Origin: Deltaproteobacteria bacterium
GTDB taxonomy: Bacteria > Desulfobacterota > DSM-4660 > Desulfatiglandales > HGW-15
DNA length: 15,016 bases
Direction of reading: 5' to 3'
Assembly (NCBI GenBank): GCA_021737245.1
Contig: JAIPEI010000042.1
Location: forward strand, 1 to 15,016
Shown here: piece after piece, positions 1 through 6,462 of the stretch
Layout of the letters: each line of letters begins with the position of its first letter
Numbering within the stretch: position 1 is the stretch's first letter
Translations under genes and position numbers: made by a program
Notes under the pieces: model-generated
Databases searched by the model: none
What the model was told of the DNA's origin: nothing
The model's input: only the letters and a program-made list of their open reading frames with translations

Positions 1-1
1 G

Positions 2-1141
2 GCTGTCATGGCCCCCACGCGCCTTCTGGCGGAGCAGCACGCCGGGGCCTTCCACGCCCTGTCCGAGGCGCTGGATCTGCGGCCGGGGCTCCTCACCGCA
101 AGCCTGAAGGGTCCGGAGCGGGGTCGCCTTCTGGAGGAGGTTCGGAGCGGGGAGATCAATCTGGTGATCGGCACCCACGCCCTGGTGCAGGAGGGGGTTT
201 GCTTCAAGCGCTTCGGCCTGGCGGTGATCGACGAGCAGCAGCGGTTCGGTGTGCGCGCACGGGCGGCCCTGGCCGGGAAGGGCGAGAGCCCGCACGTTCT
301 CGTGCTGACAGCGACCCCCATTCCACGCACCCTGGCTATGACCGCCTACGGCGACCTGGACATCTCTCTGATCGAGGATCGCCCTGAAGGACGCCTTCCC
401 GTGATCACCCGGGTGGTCGAGGAGGACCGGAAGCGGGAGCTCGCCCTTTTTCTGGAGGGGCGCATGGACTCGGGCCAGCAGGTGATCGTCGTCTGTCCGG
501 CGGTGGAGGCTTCCGAGGAGGCCGGTCTCAAGGATGTGGAGACCATGACGGAGGGGCTGGAGCGGCTCTACGGAGACCGGTACCGGGTGGGCATGGTCCA
601 CGGTCGCCTCCCCGAGGAGGAGCGGCTGCGGGTCATGGAGCGCTTCCGGCGCGGGGAGCTGAACCTCCTCGTGGCCACGACCGTGATCGAGGTGGGTATG
701 CACGTGCCCAACGCCACGGTCATCGTGGTCGAGCATCCGGAGCGGTTCGGCCTGGCGCAGCTTCACCAGCTTCGGGGACGCGTCGGCCGGGGGAGCGTGC
801 AGGGAACCTGCTGTCTGGTTCGATCCCCGGAACTATCGGAGCGCGGGATGGCCCGTATGAAGGCCCTGGTGGAGACCGATGACGGGTTCCGCATCGCCGA
901 GCAGGACCTGCTCATGCGGGGGCAGGGCGAGCTCACAGGGCTGCGGCAGGCCGGGTCGGGCGAGCTCGACCTGGAGGACGTCCTGGCCCACCCGCAGCTC
1001 GTCCGCGAGGCCAAACGGGCCGCGGAGGAGATCCTCGAGGGCGATCCGGAACTCGGGCGACCGGAGCACGCCCCGCTCCGGCGGATGGTGGACGGGATCC
1101 TGAAGAGTCGTGATTCGTGGCCCGTGGTTCGTGTAAGGTGA
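2..1141 (+). CDS. recG: ATP-dependent DNA helicase RecG, C-terminal part (5' end outside window)
   Basis: RecG is a superfamily 2 helicase that remodels stalled replication forks and branch-migrates Holliday junctions. The reading frame is open from the first bases, so the start lies upstream; about 379 codons are present, roughly half of the usual 690-700 residues. Visible in order: motif Ia (AVMAPTRLLAEQH, from base 2), the Walker B/DExx box as DEQQRFG (230-250), TATPIPRTLAMTAYGDLD (from 308), the second RecA-like domain with VVATTVIEVG-like motif V (near 671-700) and the QLRGRVGRG motif VI (767-793), then the RGxGE-xxG-RQ segment of the C-terminal region. Compared with E. coli RecG several normally fixed positions differ: DEQH is DEQQ, VDVPNA is MHVPNA and RGPGE is RGQGE. 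The last ten or so codons and the stop lie in a 7-bp tandem repeat, so the native C-terminus may have been replaced. Family assignment is secure; activity is not proven by what is visible. Confidence 0.95.
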   Translation, partial: AVMAPTRLLAEQHAGAFHALSEALDLRPGLLTASLKGPERGRLLEEVRSGEINLVIGTHALVQEGVCFKRFGLAVIDEQQRFGVRARAALAGKGESPHVLVLTATPIPRTLAMTAYGDLDISLIEDRPEGRLPVITRVVEEDRKRELALFLEGRMDSGQQVIVVCPAVEASEEAGLKDVETMTEGLERLYGDRYRVGMVHGRLPEEERLRVMERFRRGELNLLVATTVIEVGMHVPNATVIVVEHPERFGLAQLHQLRGRVGRGSVQGTCCLVRSPELSERGMARMKALVETDDGFRIAEQDLLMRGQGELTGLRQAGSGELDLEDVLAHPQLVREAKRAAEEILEGDPELGRPEHAPLRRMVDGILKSRDSWPVVRVR

Positions 1142-1149
1142 TCCGTTGT
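1108..1149 (+). repeat. Heptamer tandem repeat at the 3' end of recG
   Basis: Six imperfect 7-bp units follow one another: TCGTGAT, TCGTGGC, CCGTGGT, TCGTGTA, AGGTGAT, CCGTTGT, with decay towards the right. The first units are read as the last codons of recG and the stop codon TGA (1139-1141) is inside the array. The same heptamer family recurs at 6147-6174, directly after the PurF-like gene. Short heptameric arrays between genes are known in several bacterial groups; no function can be read from the sequence. Confidence 0.7.
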
Positions 1150-1193
1150 GGGTTCCGGCTCCGCTGACCTGTTCCACAGCGGCCGAAAGGTCC

Positions 1194-1229
1194 CCTCAAT
1201 ACCTCAACACCTCAATACCTCAACACCTG
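1194..1229 (+). repeat. Octamer tandem repeat upstream of the carB promoter
   Basis: The sequence alternates CCTCAATA and CCTCAACA, giving two perfect copies of a 16-bp unit (1194-1209 and 1210-1225) followed by CCTG. It lies 23 bp upstream of the carB -35 box. The period differs from the heptamer array just upstream, so it is a separate repeat. Between the two arrays, 1161-1182 can form a hairpin with a 6-bp stem (CCGCTG/CAGCGG, 10-nt loop) without a T-run, so it is not a convincing recG terminator. Confidence 0.75.
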
Positions 1230-1251
1230 CAGTTTCCCCCCGAGTTTCCCC

Positions 1252-1281
1252 TTGACACCCCGAAGACGACCTCCCTATATT
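1252..1281 (+). promoter_or_regulatory. Predicted sigma70-type promoter of carB
   Basis: A perfect -35 box TTGACA (1252-1257) and a good -10 box TATATT (1276-1281) are separated by 18 bp. The expected transcription start is near 1288, which gives a leader of about 165 nt before carB. This is one of the two best promoter matches in the window. The leader contains a terminator-like hairpin, so promoter strength alone would not set carB expression. Confidence 0.75.
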
Positions 1282-1349
1282 GGCTCCGCTTAAGGAAACT
1301 CCTTTTAAATTAGCAGAACTGGATGTCCCGCGAAGATCGCGGCGGCCGA

Positions 1350-1385
1350 CCCACGGAGACCCGGCAGCGGATCCGTGGGTTTTTT
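1350..1385 (+). terminator. Intrinsic terminator in the carB leader (candidate attenuator)
   Basis: CCCACGGA (1350-1357) pairs perfectly with TCCGTGGG (1372-1379), and six T residues follow (1380-1385). A 1349-1380 A-T pair extends the stem, and CCG/CGG inside the loop (1361-1363 with 1368-1370) can stack further. The element lies about 60-100 nt downstream of the predicted start site and 69 nt upstream of the carB start codon, so transcripts from the 1252-1281 promoter must read through it to reach carB. Other local hairpins in the leader are 1292-1304 (AAGGA/TCCTT), 1328-1342 (CCGCGA/TCGCGG, 3-nt loop) and 1405-1420 (GGGTCC/GGACCC). GGCGGCC (1341-1347) is also complementary to GGCCGCC (1394-1400). 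I see no PyrR, T-box or named riboswitch consensus. Confidence 0.75.
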
Positions 1386-1440
1386 ACCGTACGGGCCGCC
1401 TGGAGGGTCCGCAGGGACCCGGTTTTCGGGCGTCCTCAGG

Positions 1441-1449
1441 AAAGGAGAC
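1441..1449 (+). promoter_or_regulatory. Ribosome binding site fixing the carB start
   Basis: AAAGGAGAC lies just before ATG at 1454, with a normal spacing from GGAG. It supports this start over the upstream in-frame TTG at 1280, which falls inside the -10 box of the promoter and would force translation through the terminator hairpin. Confidence 0.8.
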
Positions 1450-1453
1450 TGCC

Positions 1454-4400
1454 ATGCCCAAACGCCAGGACATCAACAAGGTCATGATCATCGGGTCCGG
1501 CCCCATCGTGATCGGACAGGCCTGCGAGTTCGACTACTCCGGCACTCAAGCCTGCAAGGCCCTGCGCAAGCTGGGGTACGAGATTGTGCTGGTCAACTCC
1601 AACCCAGCCACCATCATGACCGATCCGGGCATGGCCGATGTGACCTACATCGAGCCGCTCGACCTGGACACCATGCGTCGTATCGTGGAAAGAGAAAAGC
1701 CGGACGCGCTTCTGCCGAATCTCGGCGGCCAGTCCGGGCTCAACCTTTCCTCGGAGCTCGCCCGGACCGGGGTGCTCGAAAAGAACGGCGTCAAGATCAT
1801 CGGCGTGCAGGTGGATGCCATCAAGCGCGGAGAGGACCGCATCGCCTTCAAGGAGACCATGGATCGGCTCGGCATCGAAATGCCTCAAAGCGAGCCCGCC
1901 TTCAGCGTGGACGAAGCCGAACGGATCGCCGAGACCCTGGGCTACCCCGTGGTGATCCGCCCGGCCTATACCATGGGCGGAACGGGCGGCGGCCACGTAT
2001 ACAACGTGGAGGAGCTCCGGATGATCGCGGCCCGGGGGCTGTCCGCGAGCCTCGTGGGGCAGATCCTCGTGGAGGAGTCGGTCCTCGGCTGGGAGGAGCT
2101 GGAGCTGGAGGTGGTCCGGGACGCCAAGAACCAGCTCATCACGGTCTGCTTCATCGAGAACGTCGACGCCATGGGCGTTCACACCGGGGATTCCTTTTGT
2201 ACGGCCCCCATGCTCACCATTTCCTCCGAGCTCCAGGAGAGGCTTCAGCGTTACTCCTACGCCATCGTGGAGGCGATCGAGGTCATCGGCGGGACAAACA
2301 TCCAGTTCGCCCACGATCCCAAGACAGGACGAGTGGTGGTGATCGAGATCAACCCCCGGACCTCCAGGTCGTCGGCGCTGGCCTCTAAGGCCACAGGGTT
2401 CCCCATCGCCCTCATCTCCGCCATGCTGGCGGGCGGCATGACACTCGACGAGATCCCCTACTGGCGGGAGGGCACTCTGGACAAGTACACGCCCTGGGGA
2501 GAGTACGTTGTGGTGAAGTTCGCGCGATGGGGGTTCGAGAAGTTTCCCGGCGCCGAGGACCGTCTGGGGACCCAGATGAGGGCCGTGGGAGAGGTGATGA
2601 GCATCGGCAAAAACTACAAGGAGGCCTTTCAGAAAGCGATTCGCTCGCTCGAGACCGGACGGTACGGGCTCGGCTTTGCAGCGGACTTTCACGAGCGCCC
2701 GCTGGAAGACCTGATGGACCGTCTCTCCGAACCGTCCAGCGAGCGGCAGTTCATCATGTACGAGGCTCTCCGAAAGGGCGCGGACGTTCAAACGCTCTTC
2801 GAGAAGACCCACATCAAGCCCTGGTTCATCGAGCAGATGAAGGAGCTCGTGGCGCTGGAGGAAGAAATCCGCGGCCACGGACCCGGCGATCTCCCGGACG
2901 CGCTCCTGGAACGGGCAAAGAAGGACGGGTTCAGCGACAGGTACCTCTCCATGCTCCTGCAGCGGCCGGAGATCGAGATCCGCAAGCGGAGGACCGGCCT
3001 GGGTCTGGTCGAGGCCTGGGAGCCCGTGCCCGTGAGCGGAGTGGAGGATGCGGCCTACTACTACTCGACCTACAACGCGCCGGACCGGGTCGAGAGCAGC
3101 CCCAACCGAAAGATCATGGTCCTGGGCGGAGGGCCGAACCGGATCGGGCAGGGGATCGAGTTCGACTACTGCTGCGTGCATGCCGCGTTCGCCATTCGGG
3201 ACGAAGGCCTTGAGTCGATCATGGTGAACTGCAACCCCGAGACGGTGTCCACGGACTACGACACCTCGGACAAGCTCTACTTCGAACCCCTCACCGTGGA
3301 GGACGTGCTCAGCATCTATGAGAAGGAAAAGCCCGAGGGCGTAATCGTTCAGTTCGGCGGGCAGACGCCGCTGAATATCGCCGGCGAGCTCGCCGACGCG
3401 GGTGCGCGCATCATCGGGACGTCCCCGGACACCATCGACCTGGCCGAGGACCGCGACCGGTTCCGGCAGAAGATGCGCAAGCTCGGCATCCCGGAGCCCG
3501 ACTCCGACATGGCAAGCACGCTGGAGGAGGCCCTGAAGGCGGCGGAGCGCATCGGCTACCCCCTGATGGTGAGGCCGTCCTATGTTCTGGGAGGCCGCGG
3601 AATGGAGGTGGTTCACGACGAGGAGATGCTGCGTCACTACGTGACGGCGGCCGTCGGAGTGTCCCCGGAGCGCCCCATCCTGATCGACAAGTTTCTGGAG
3701 AACGCCATCGAGGTGGAGGCGGATGCCATCGCGGACGGCACCGATGCCTTTGTGCCCGCGGTCATGGAGCACATCGAGCTGGCAGGTGTCCACTCCGGAG
3801 ATTCGGCCTGCGTGATCCCGCCCATCAGCATCCCGGCCAAGCATCTGGACACCATCGAGGAGTACACCCGCAGGATCGCCGTCGAGCTGAACGTGGTGGG
3901 TCTCATGAACATCCAGTACGCCATCGCCGAGGACACGGTCTACATCCTGGAGGCCAACCCGCGTGCCTCGCGAACGGTGCCGCTGGTTTCCAAGGTATGC
4001 GGAATCCCCATGGCCCGGCTCGCAACCCAGGTCATGCTGGGCAAGAAGCTGGCCGACCTTGACATCAAGAAGGGCCGCGTGCCGCACTTCGGGGTGAAGG
4101 AGGCCGTGTTTCCCTTCAGCATGTTCCCCGAGGTGGATCCGCTGCTCGGCCCCGAGATGCGCTCCACGGGCGAGGTGCTGGGCATGGCCGACTTCTTCGG
4201 GCTGGCCTACTACAAAGCCCAGGCCGCGGCGCAGCAGGTTCTGCCGCTCGAGGGAACCGTGCTCATCACCGTCGCGGAACGGGACCGCCCGGCCGTGCTC
4301 GAGGTGGCTAGGCAGTTCCACAAGCTGGGGTTCAGCATCAAGGCCACGAACGGAACCCAGGCCTTTCTCGCGGAACAGCACATTCCCGCCGATCCGATCG

Positions 4401-4654
4401 CCAAGATGCACGAGGGTCGACCCAACATCGTGGATGGGATCAAGAACGGGGAGATCCATCTCGTGCTGAATACCCCCACCGGCAAGCTGAGCAAGCACGA
4501 CGATTCGTACATACGAAAGGCGGCTATTCGCTACAGGGTCCCCTACATCACGACACTGGCTGCGGCACTGGCCGCGGCCCGCGGAATCGCCCGTTTCCGC
4601 CGGGGACAGGGAACGGTGAGGTCTTTGCAGGAGTATCACAAGGACATCCGCTGA
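1454..4654 (+). CDS. carB: Carbamoyl phosphate synthase, large subunit
   Basis: CarB makes carbamoyl phosphate from bicarbonate, ammonia and two ATP for pyrimidine and arginine synthesis; the ammonia normally comes from the CarA glutaminase. The protein is 1066 residues, close to E. coli CarB (1073). It opens with MPKRQDINKVMIIGSGPIVIGQ. The first ATP-grasp half covers about residues 1-400 (GGTGGG lid motif, EINPRTSRSSALASKATG), the oligomerisation region about 400-550, and the second ATP-grasp half about 550-930 (VLGGGPNRIGQGIEFDYCC, VRPSYVLGGRGM, LEANPRASRTVP). The C-terminal MGS-like allosteric domain (about 930-1066) holds ATNGTQ, KMHEGRPNI and NTPTGK, where UMP and ornithine act in E. 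coli. The ATG at 1454 has a strong ribosome binding site. carA is not in the window; a PurF-like gene follows after 15 bp. Expression probably depends on the promoter and terminator in the leader. Confidence 0.98.
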   Translation: MPKRQDINKVMIIGSGPIVIGQACEFDYSGTQACKALRKLGYEIVLVNSNPATIMTDPGMADVTYIEPLDLDTMRRIVEREKPDALLPNLGGQSGLNLSSELARTGVLEKNGVKIIGVQVDAIKRGEDRIAFKETMDRLGIEMPQSEPAFSVDEAERIAETLGYPVVIRPAYTMGGTGGGHVYNVEELRMIAARGLSASLVGQILVEESVLGWEELELEVVRDAKNQLITVCFIENVDAMGVHTGDSFCTAPMLTISSELQERLQRYSYAIVEAIEVIGGTNIQFAHDPKTGRVVVIEINPRTSRSSALASKATGFPIALISAMLAGGMTLDEIPYWREGTLDKYTPWGEYVVVKFARWGFEKFPGAEDRLGTQMRAVGEVMSIGKNYKEAFQKAIRSLETGRYGLGFAADFHERPLEDLMDRLSEPSSERQFIMYEALRKGADVQTLFEKTHIKPWFIEQMKELVALEEEIRGHGPGDLPDALLERAKKDGFSDRYLSMLLQRPEIEIRKRRTGLGLVEAWEPVPVSGVEDAAYYYSTYNAPDRVESSPNRKIMVLGGGPNRIGQGIEFDYCCVHAAFAIRDEGLESIMVNCNPETVSTDYDTSDKLYFEPLTVEDVLSIYEKEKPEGVIVQFGGQTPLNIAGELADAGARIIGTSPDTIDLAEDRDRFRQKMRKLGIPEPDSDMASTLEEALKAAERIGYPLMVRPSYVLGGRGMEVVHDEEMLRHYVTAAVGVSPERPILIDKFLENAIEVEADAIADGTDAFVPAVMEHIELAGVHSGDSACVIPPISIPAKHLDTIEEYTRRIAVELNVVGLMNIQYAIAEDTVYILEANPRASRTVPLVSKVCGIPMARLATQVMLGKKLADLDIKKGRVPHFGVKEAVFPFSMFPEVDPLLGPEMRSTGEVLGMADFFGLAYYKAQAAAQQVLPLEGTVLITVAERDRPAVLEVARQFHKLGFSIKATNGTQAFLAEQHIPADPIAKMHEGRPNIVDGIKNGEIHLVLNTPTGKLSKHDDSYIRKAAIRYRVPYITTLAAALAAARGIARFRRGQGTVRSLQEYHKDIR

Positions 4655-4669
4655 GGAAAAGGAGACGGC

Positions 4670-6142
4670 ATGGACGGCATTGTCGGCCTGTACGGGCCTG
4701 GTGACCGCTCGCTCGTAAGCAAAGCGTTCCTTGCCACCGGCGCCTGCCAGCACCGGGGAAAGGCGAGCACGGGCATTGCCGTGGCGAACTCCAAGGGCAT
4801 CTATGTGCACAAGGCCCTGGGGCGGATCGCCGAGGTGATCGACGCGGATCTGATTCGGACCTTTCAGGACCTGGAGCCCGTGGCGGCCATAGGGAACATC
4901 GGCTACACCAAGCGAAAGATGCCCGAAAAGCTCAACGCGGAACCCATCAAGATCCGCCCGAGAAACGCCTGCACCTGCGAGCTGGTCCTCACAATGGACG
5001 GCTACCTCATCCGGGAGGACGACCTGATACGGGAGCTGGAGGCGGACTATGCCATCACCACGGACAACAAGACCGAGGTCGTGGGGGCGTTGCTCCACCG
5101 CTACATCACCGAGGAAGGCATCTGTTTCGAAGCCGGCCGCAAGCTGGTGGATCGGCTCCACGGGAGGGCGACCTTCGCCCTGACCGCCCTGGTGCACGAT
5201 GGGCGAGAGGCCTACCTGATCACCCTCAACGACGATCGTGCCTTTGAGCCCTTCTGCCGCGCCGAGATCGACGGGACCTTCGTTGCGAGCTCGGAATCCT
5301 GCTCCCACCGCCGGCTGCGCGGCACCGACCCCGTCGAGTACGACGGGGCGGAGATGACCATCTGCTCACCCTCCGGCGTCGAGACCAGAAGGCTACGGGA
5401 AGAGGAGATGATGCCGGACGTGTTTCAGGGTGTCTACTTCGGCAACGTGGCCTCCCGGTACCGGGGGAAGGAGATCTTTCAGATCCGGCGGGAGCTGGGA
5501 CTGGAGCTGGTCCGGCTGTACGGCGCTTCCAAGGCGGACGTGATCATCCCCAATCCCGAGTCCGGGTGGGGCGTCACCGTGGGCATTGCCGAGGGACTGG
5601 GAAAAGCGCTCTATCCCGCGCTCATCAAGCTTCCCCAGGCGGTGAGGACCTTTCAGGAGGGTGCACAGCAGACCCGGACCCAGGAGGTGGGGCTCAAGTT
5701 CGGAGGCATCGACAGTCTGCTGCGCGGCCGAAGCATTGCCATGGGCGATGACAGCATCGTGCGGGGAACCGTCAGCGAGGGAGGCTCGGTCTGGGTCGTC
5801 TACAACGCGGGGGCCCGGCACATCGAGTTCTGGATTTCCTACGGCCCCATGTTCTTCCCGTCCTTCAAGGAGTGGCATCGGGGTACGAACTGCCTCAGGG
5901 AGCTCGCCGTCCAGCGCGCGTTTCCAGGAAACAACCCGTACGACAAGGACTTGGACGAGATCAACCGTGCAGTGGCCGGCCTGGTGGGTGTGGACGAGGT
6001 GAAGTACAACACCCAGGAGCGGATCGCCCGCGTTGCGGGGGACGGCTCCTTTCAGGCCCTGGACGCCAGCTACCCCATCGACGAAGCGTTTTGGCCGGAC
6101 TGGCTCAAGAAGGAGGTGGAACGGTTCCACCGCTACCGGTGA
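4670..6142 (+). CDS. Amidophosphoribosyltransferase (PurF)-like protein lacking the glutaminase nucleophile
   Basis: This 490-residue protein has the two-domain plan of PurF, the first enzyme of purine synthesis: an N-terminal Ntn-type glutaminase domain (about 1-235) and a C-terminal phosphoribosyltransferase domain (about 250-440). PurF normally starts MCGIVG, Cys being the N-terminal nucleophile. Here the start is MDGIVG, so Cys is Asp. Other glutamine-site motifs are also altered: the HxRYST region reads GNIGYT (75-80) and the HNG motif reads MDG (109-111), while QHRG (27-30) and a TEV motif (135-137) remain. The PRPP loop is kept as GDDSIVRGT (359-367), with PNPESGWG (294-301) before it. 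The usual PPIxxPCFYGID segment is replaced by YGPMFFPSFKEW (391-402). It is probably co-transcribed with carB (15-bp gap, ribosome binding site AGGAGA at 4660-4665). I infer a divergent paralogue that cannot hydrolyse glutamine; it may use free ammonia or have another phosphoribosyl-linked or regulatory role. Confidence 0.85.
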   Translation: MDGIVGLYGPGDRSLVSKAFLATGACQHRGKASTGIAVANSKGIYVHKALGRIAEVIDADLIRTFQDLEPVAAIGNIGYTKRKMPEKLNAEPIKIRPRNACTCELVLTMDGYLIREDDLIRELEADYAITTDNKTEVVGALLHRYITEEGICFEAGRKLVDRLHGRATFALTALVHDGREAYLITLNDDRAFEPFCRAEIDGTFVASSESCSHRRLRGTDPVEYDGAEMTICSPSGVETRRLREEEMMPDVFQGVYFGNVASRYRGKEIFQIRRELGLELVRLYGASKADVIIPNPESGWGVTVGIAEGLGKALYPALIKLPQAVRTFQEGAQQTRTQEVGLKFGGIDSLLRGRSIAMGDDSIVRGTVSEGGSVWVVYNAGARHIEFWISYGPMFFPSFKEWHRGTNCLRELAVQRAFPGNNPYDKDLDEINRAVAGLVGVDEVKYNTQERIARVAGDGSFQALDASYPIDEAFWPDWLKKEVERFHRYR

Positions 6143-6146
6143 GACA

Positions 6147-6174
6147 TCCGTGTTCGTGGTTCGTGGCTCGTCTA
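6147..6174 (+). repeat. Heptamer tandem repeat directly after the PurF-like gene
   Basis: Four 7-bp units (TCCGTGT, TCGTGGT, TCGTGGC, TCGTCTA) start 5 bases after the stop codon at 6142. They belong to the same family as the array at 1108-1149, where TCGTGGC, CCGTGGT and TCGTGTA also stand in a row. Both arrays have the same orientation relative to the gene they follow. Confidence 0.65.
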
Positions 6175-6391
6175 CGGTTCGGCTTCGGATGTGCGTCCTT
6201 CTTCCGCGTCTTCAGCCCCCGGTTTCGGCATTGCCCGGCGATTACGCCCGGGCGGCATTCCCGCCCCCTCCGCGTCACCTCTTGATCTCCTTGATCTTGA
6301 CAAAAAATCCTCCTTTCTGAATTGGAAACGCCGCCATGCCCAAAGTTCGTTTACATGGGCACCCGCTCGGACCTCAACAGCTGAAGTTCCG

Positions 6392-6420
6392 TTGATTTTT
6401 CTCCGTCGATAGGGTAATAA
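6392..6420 (+). promoter_or_regulatory. Weak promoter candidate upstream of alaC
   Basis: TTGATT (6392-6397) and TAATAA (6415-6420) are 17 bp apart, which would place the start near 6427 and give a short leader before ATG 6463. The match is partial, four of six bases at -35 and three of six at -10. The spacing and position are good, but similar matches arise by chance. Confidence 0.35.
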
Positions 6421-6462
6421 CGAACCTTTTCCTCTCATTCCATCTGCAAGGGGAAGTCTGTC

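Larger units (their letters stand above)
6143..6462. other. Intergenic region between the PurF-like gene and alaC
   Basis: I see no gene in these 320 bases. They hold the heptamer array (6147-6174), a GC-rich hairpin (GGGCGG 6250-6255 with CCGCCC 6261-6266, no T-run), a short repeat of CTTGATC (6281-6287 and 6290-6296), an isolated TTGACA (6297-6302) with no good -10 box, a 6-bp stem TGCCCA/TGGGCA (6337-6342 with 6356-6361), and one weak promoter candidate at 6392-6420. No clear intrinsic terminator for the carB unit is visible. No T-box specifier or tRNA-binding motif was seen before alaC. Confidence 0.6.

Noticed and set aside
1280..1453. Upstream in-frame TTG start that would lengthen CarB by 58 residues
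   Set aside because: It overlaps the -10 box and runs through the terminator hairpin; MPKRQ at 1454 matches the family N-terminus and has a strong ribosome binding site.
1436..5308. A minus-strand open frame of about 1290 codons opposite carB and the PurF-like gene
   Set aside because: It mirrors two genuine conserved genes, has no recognisable domain and crosses a gene border. Long antisense frames are expected in GC-rich DNA with strong third-position bias.
6297..6323. Promoter based on the TTGACA at 6297
   Set aside because: No acceptable -10 box lies at 15-19 bp; AATTGG and TGAATT are poor matches.
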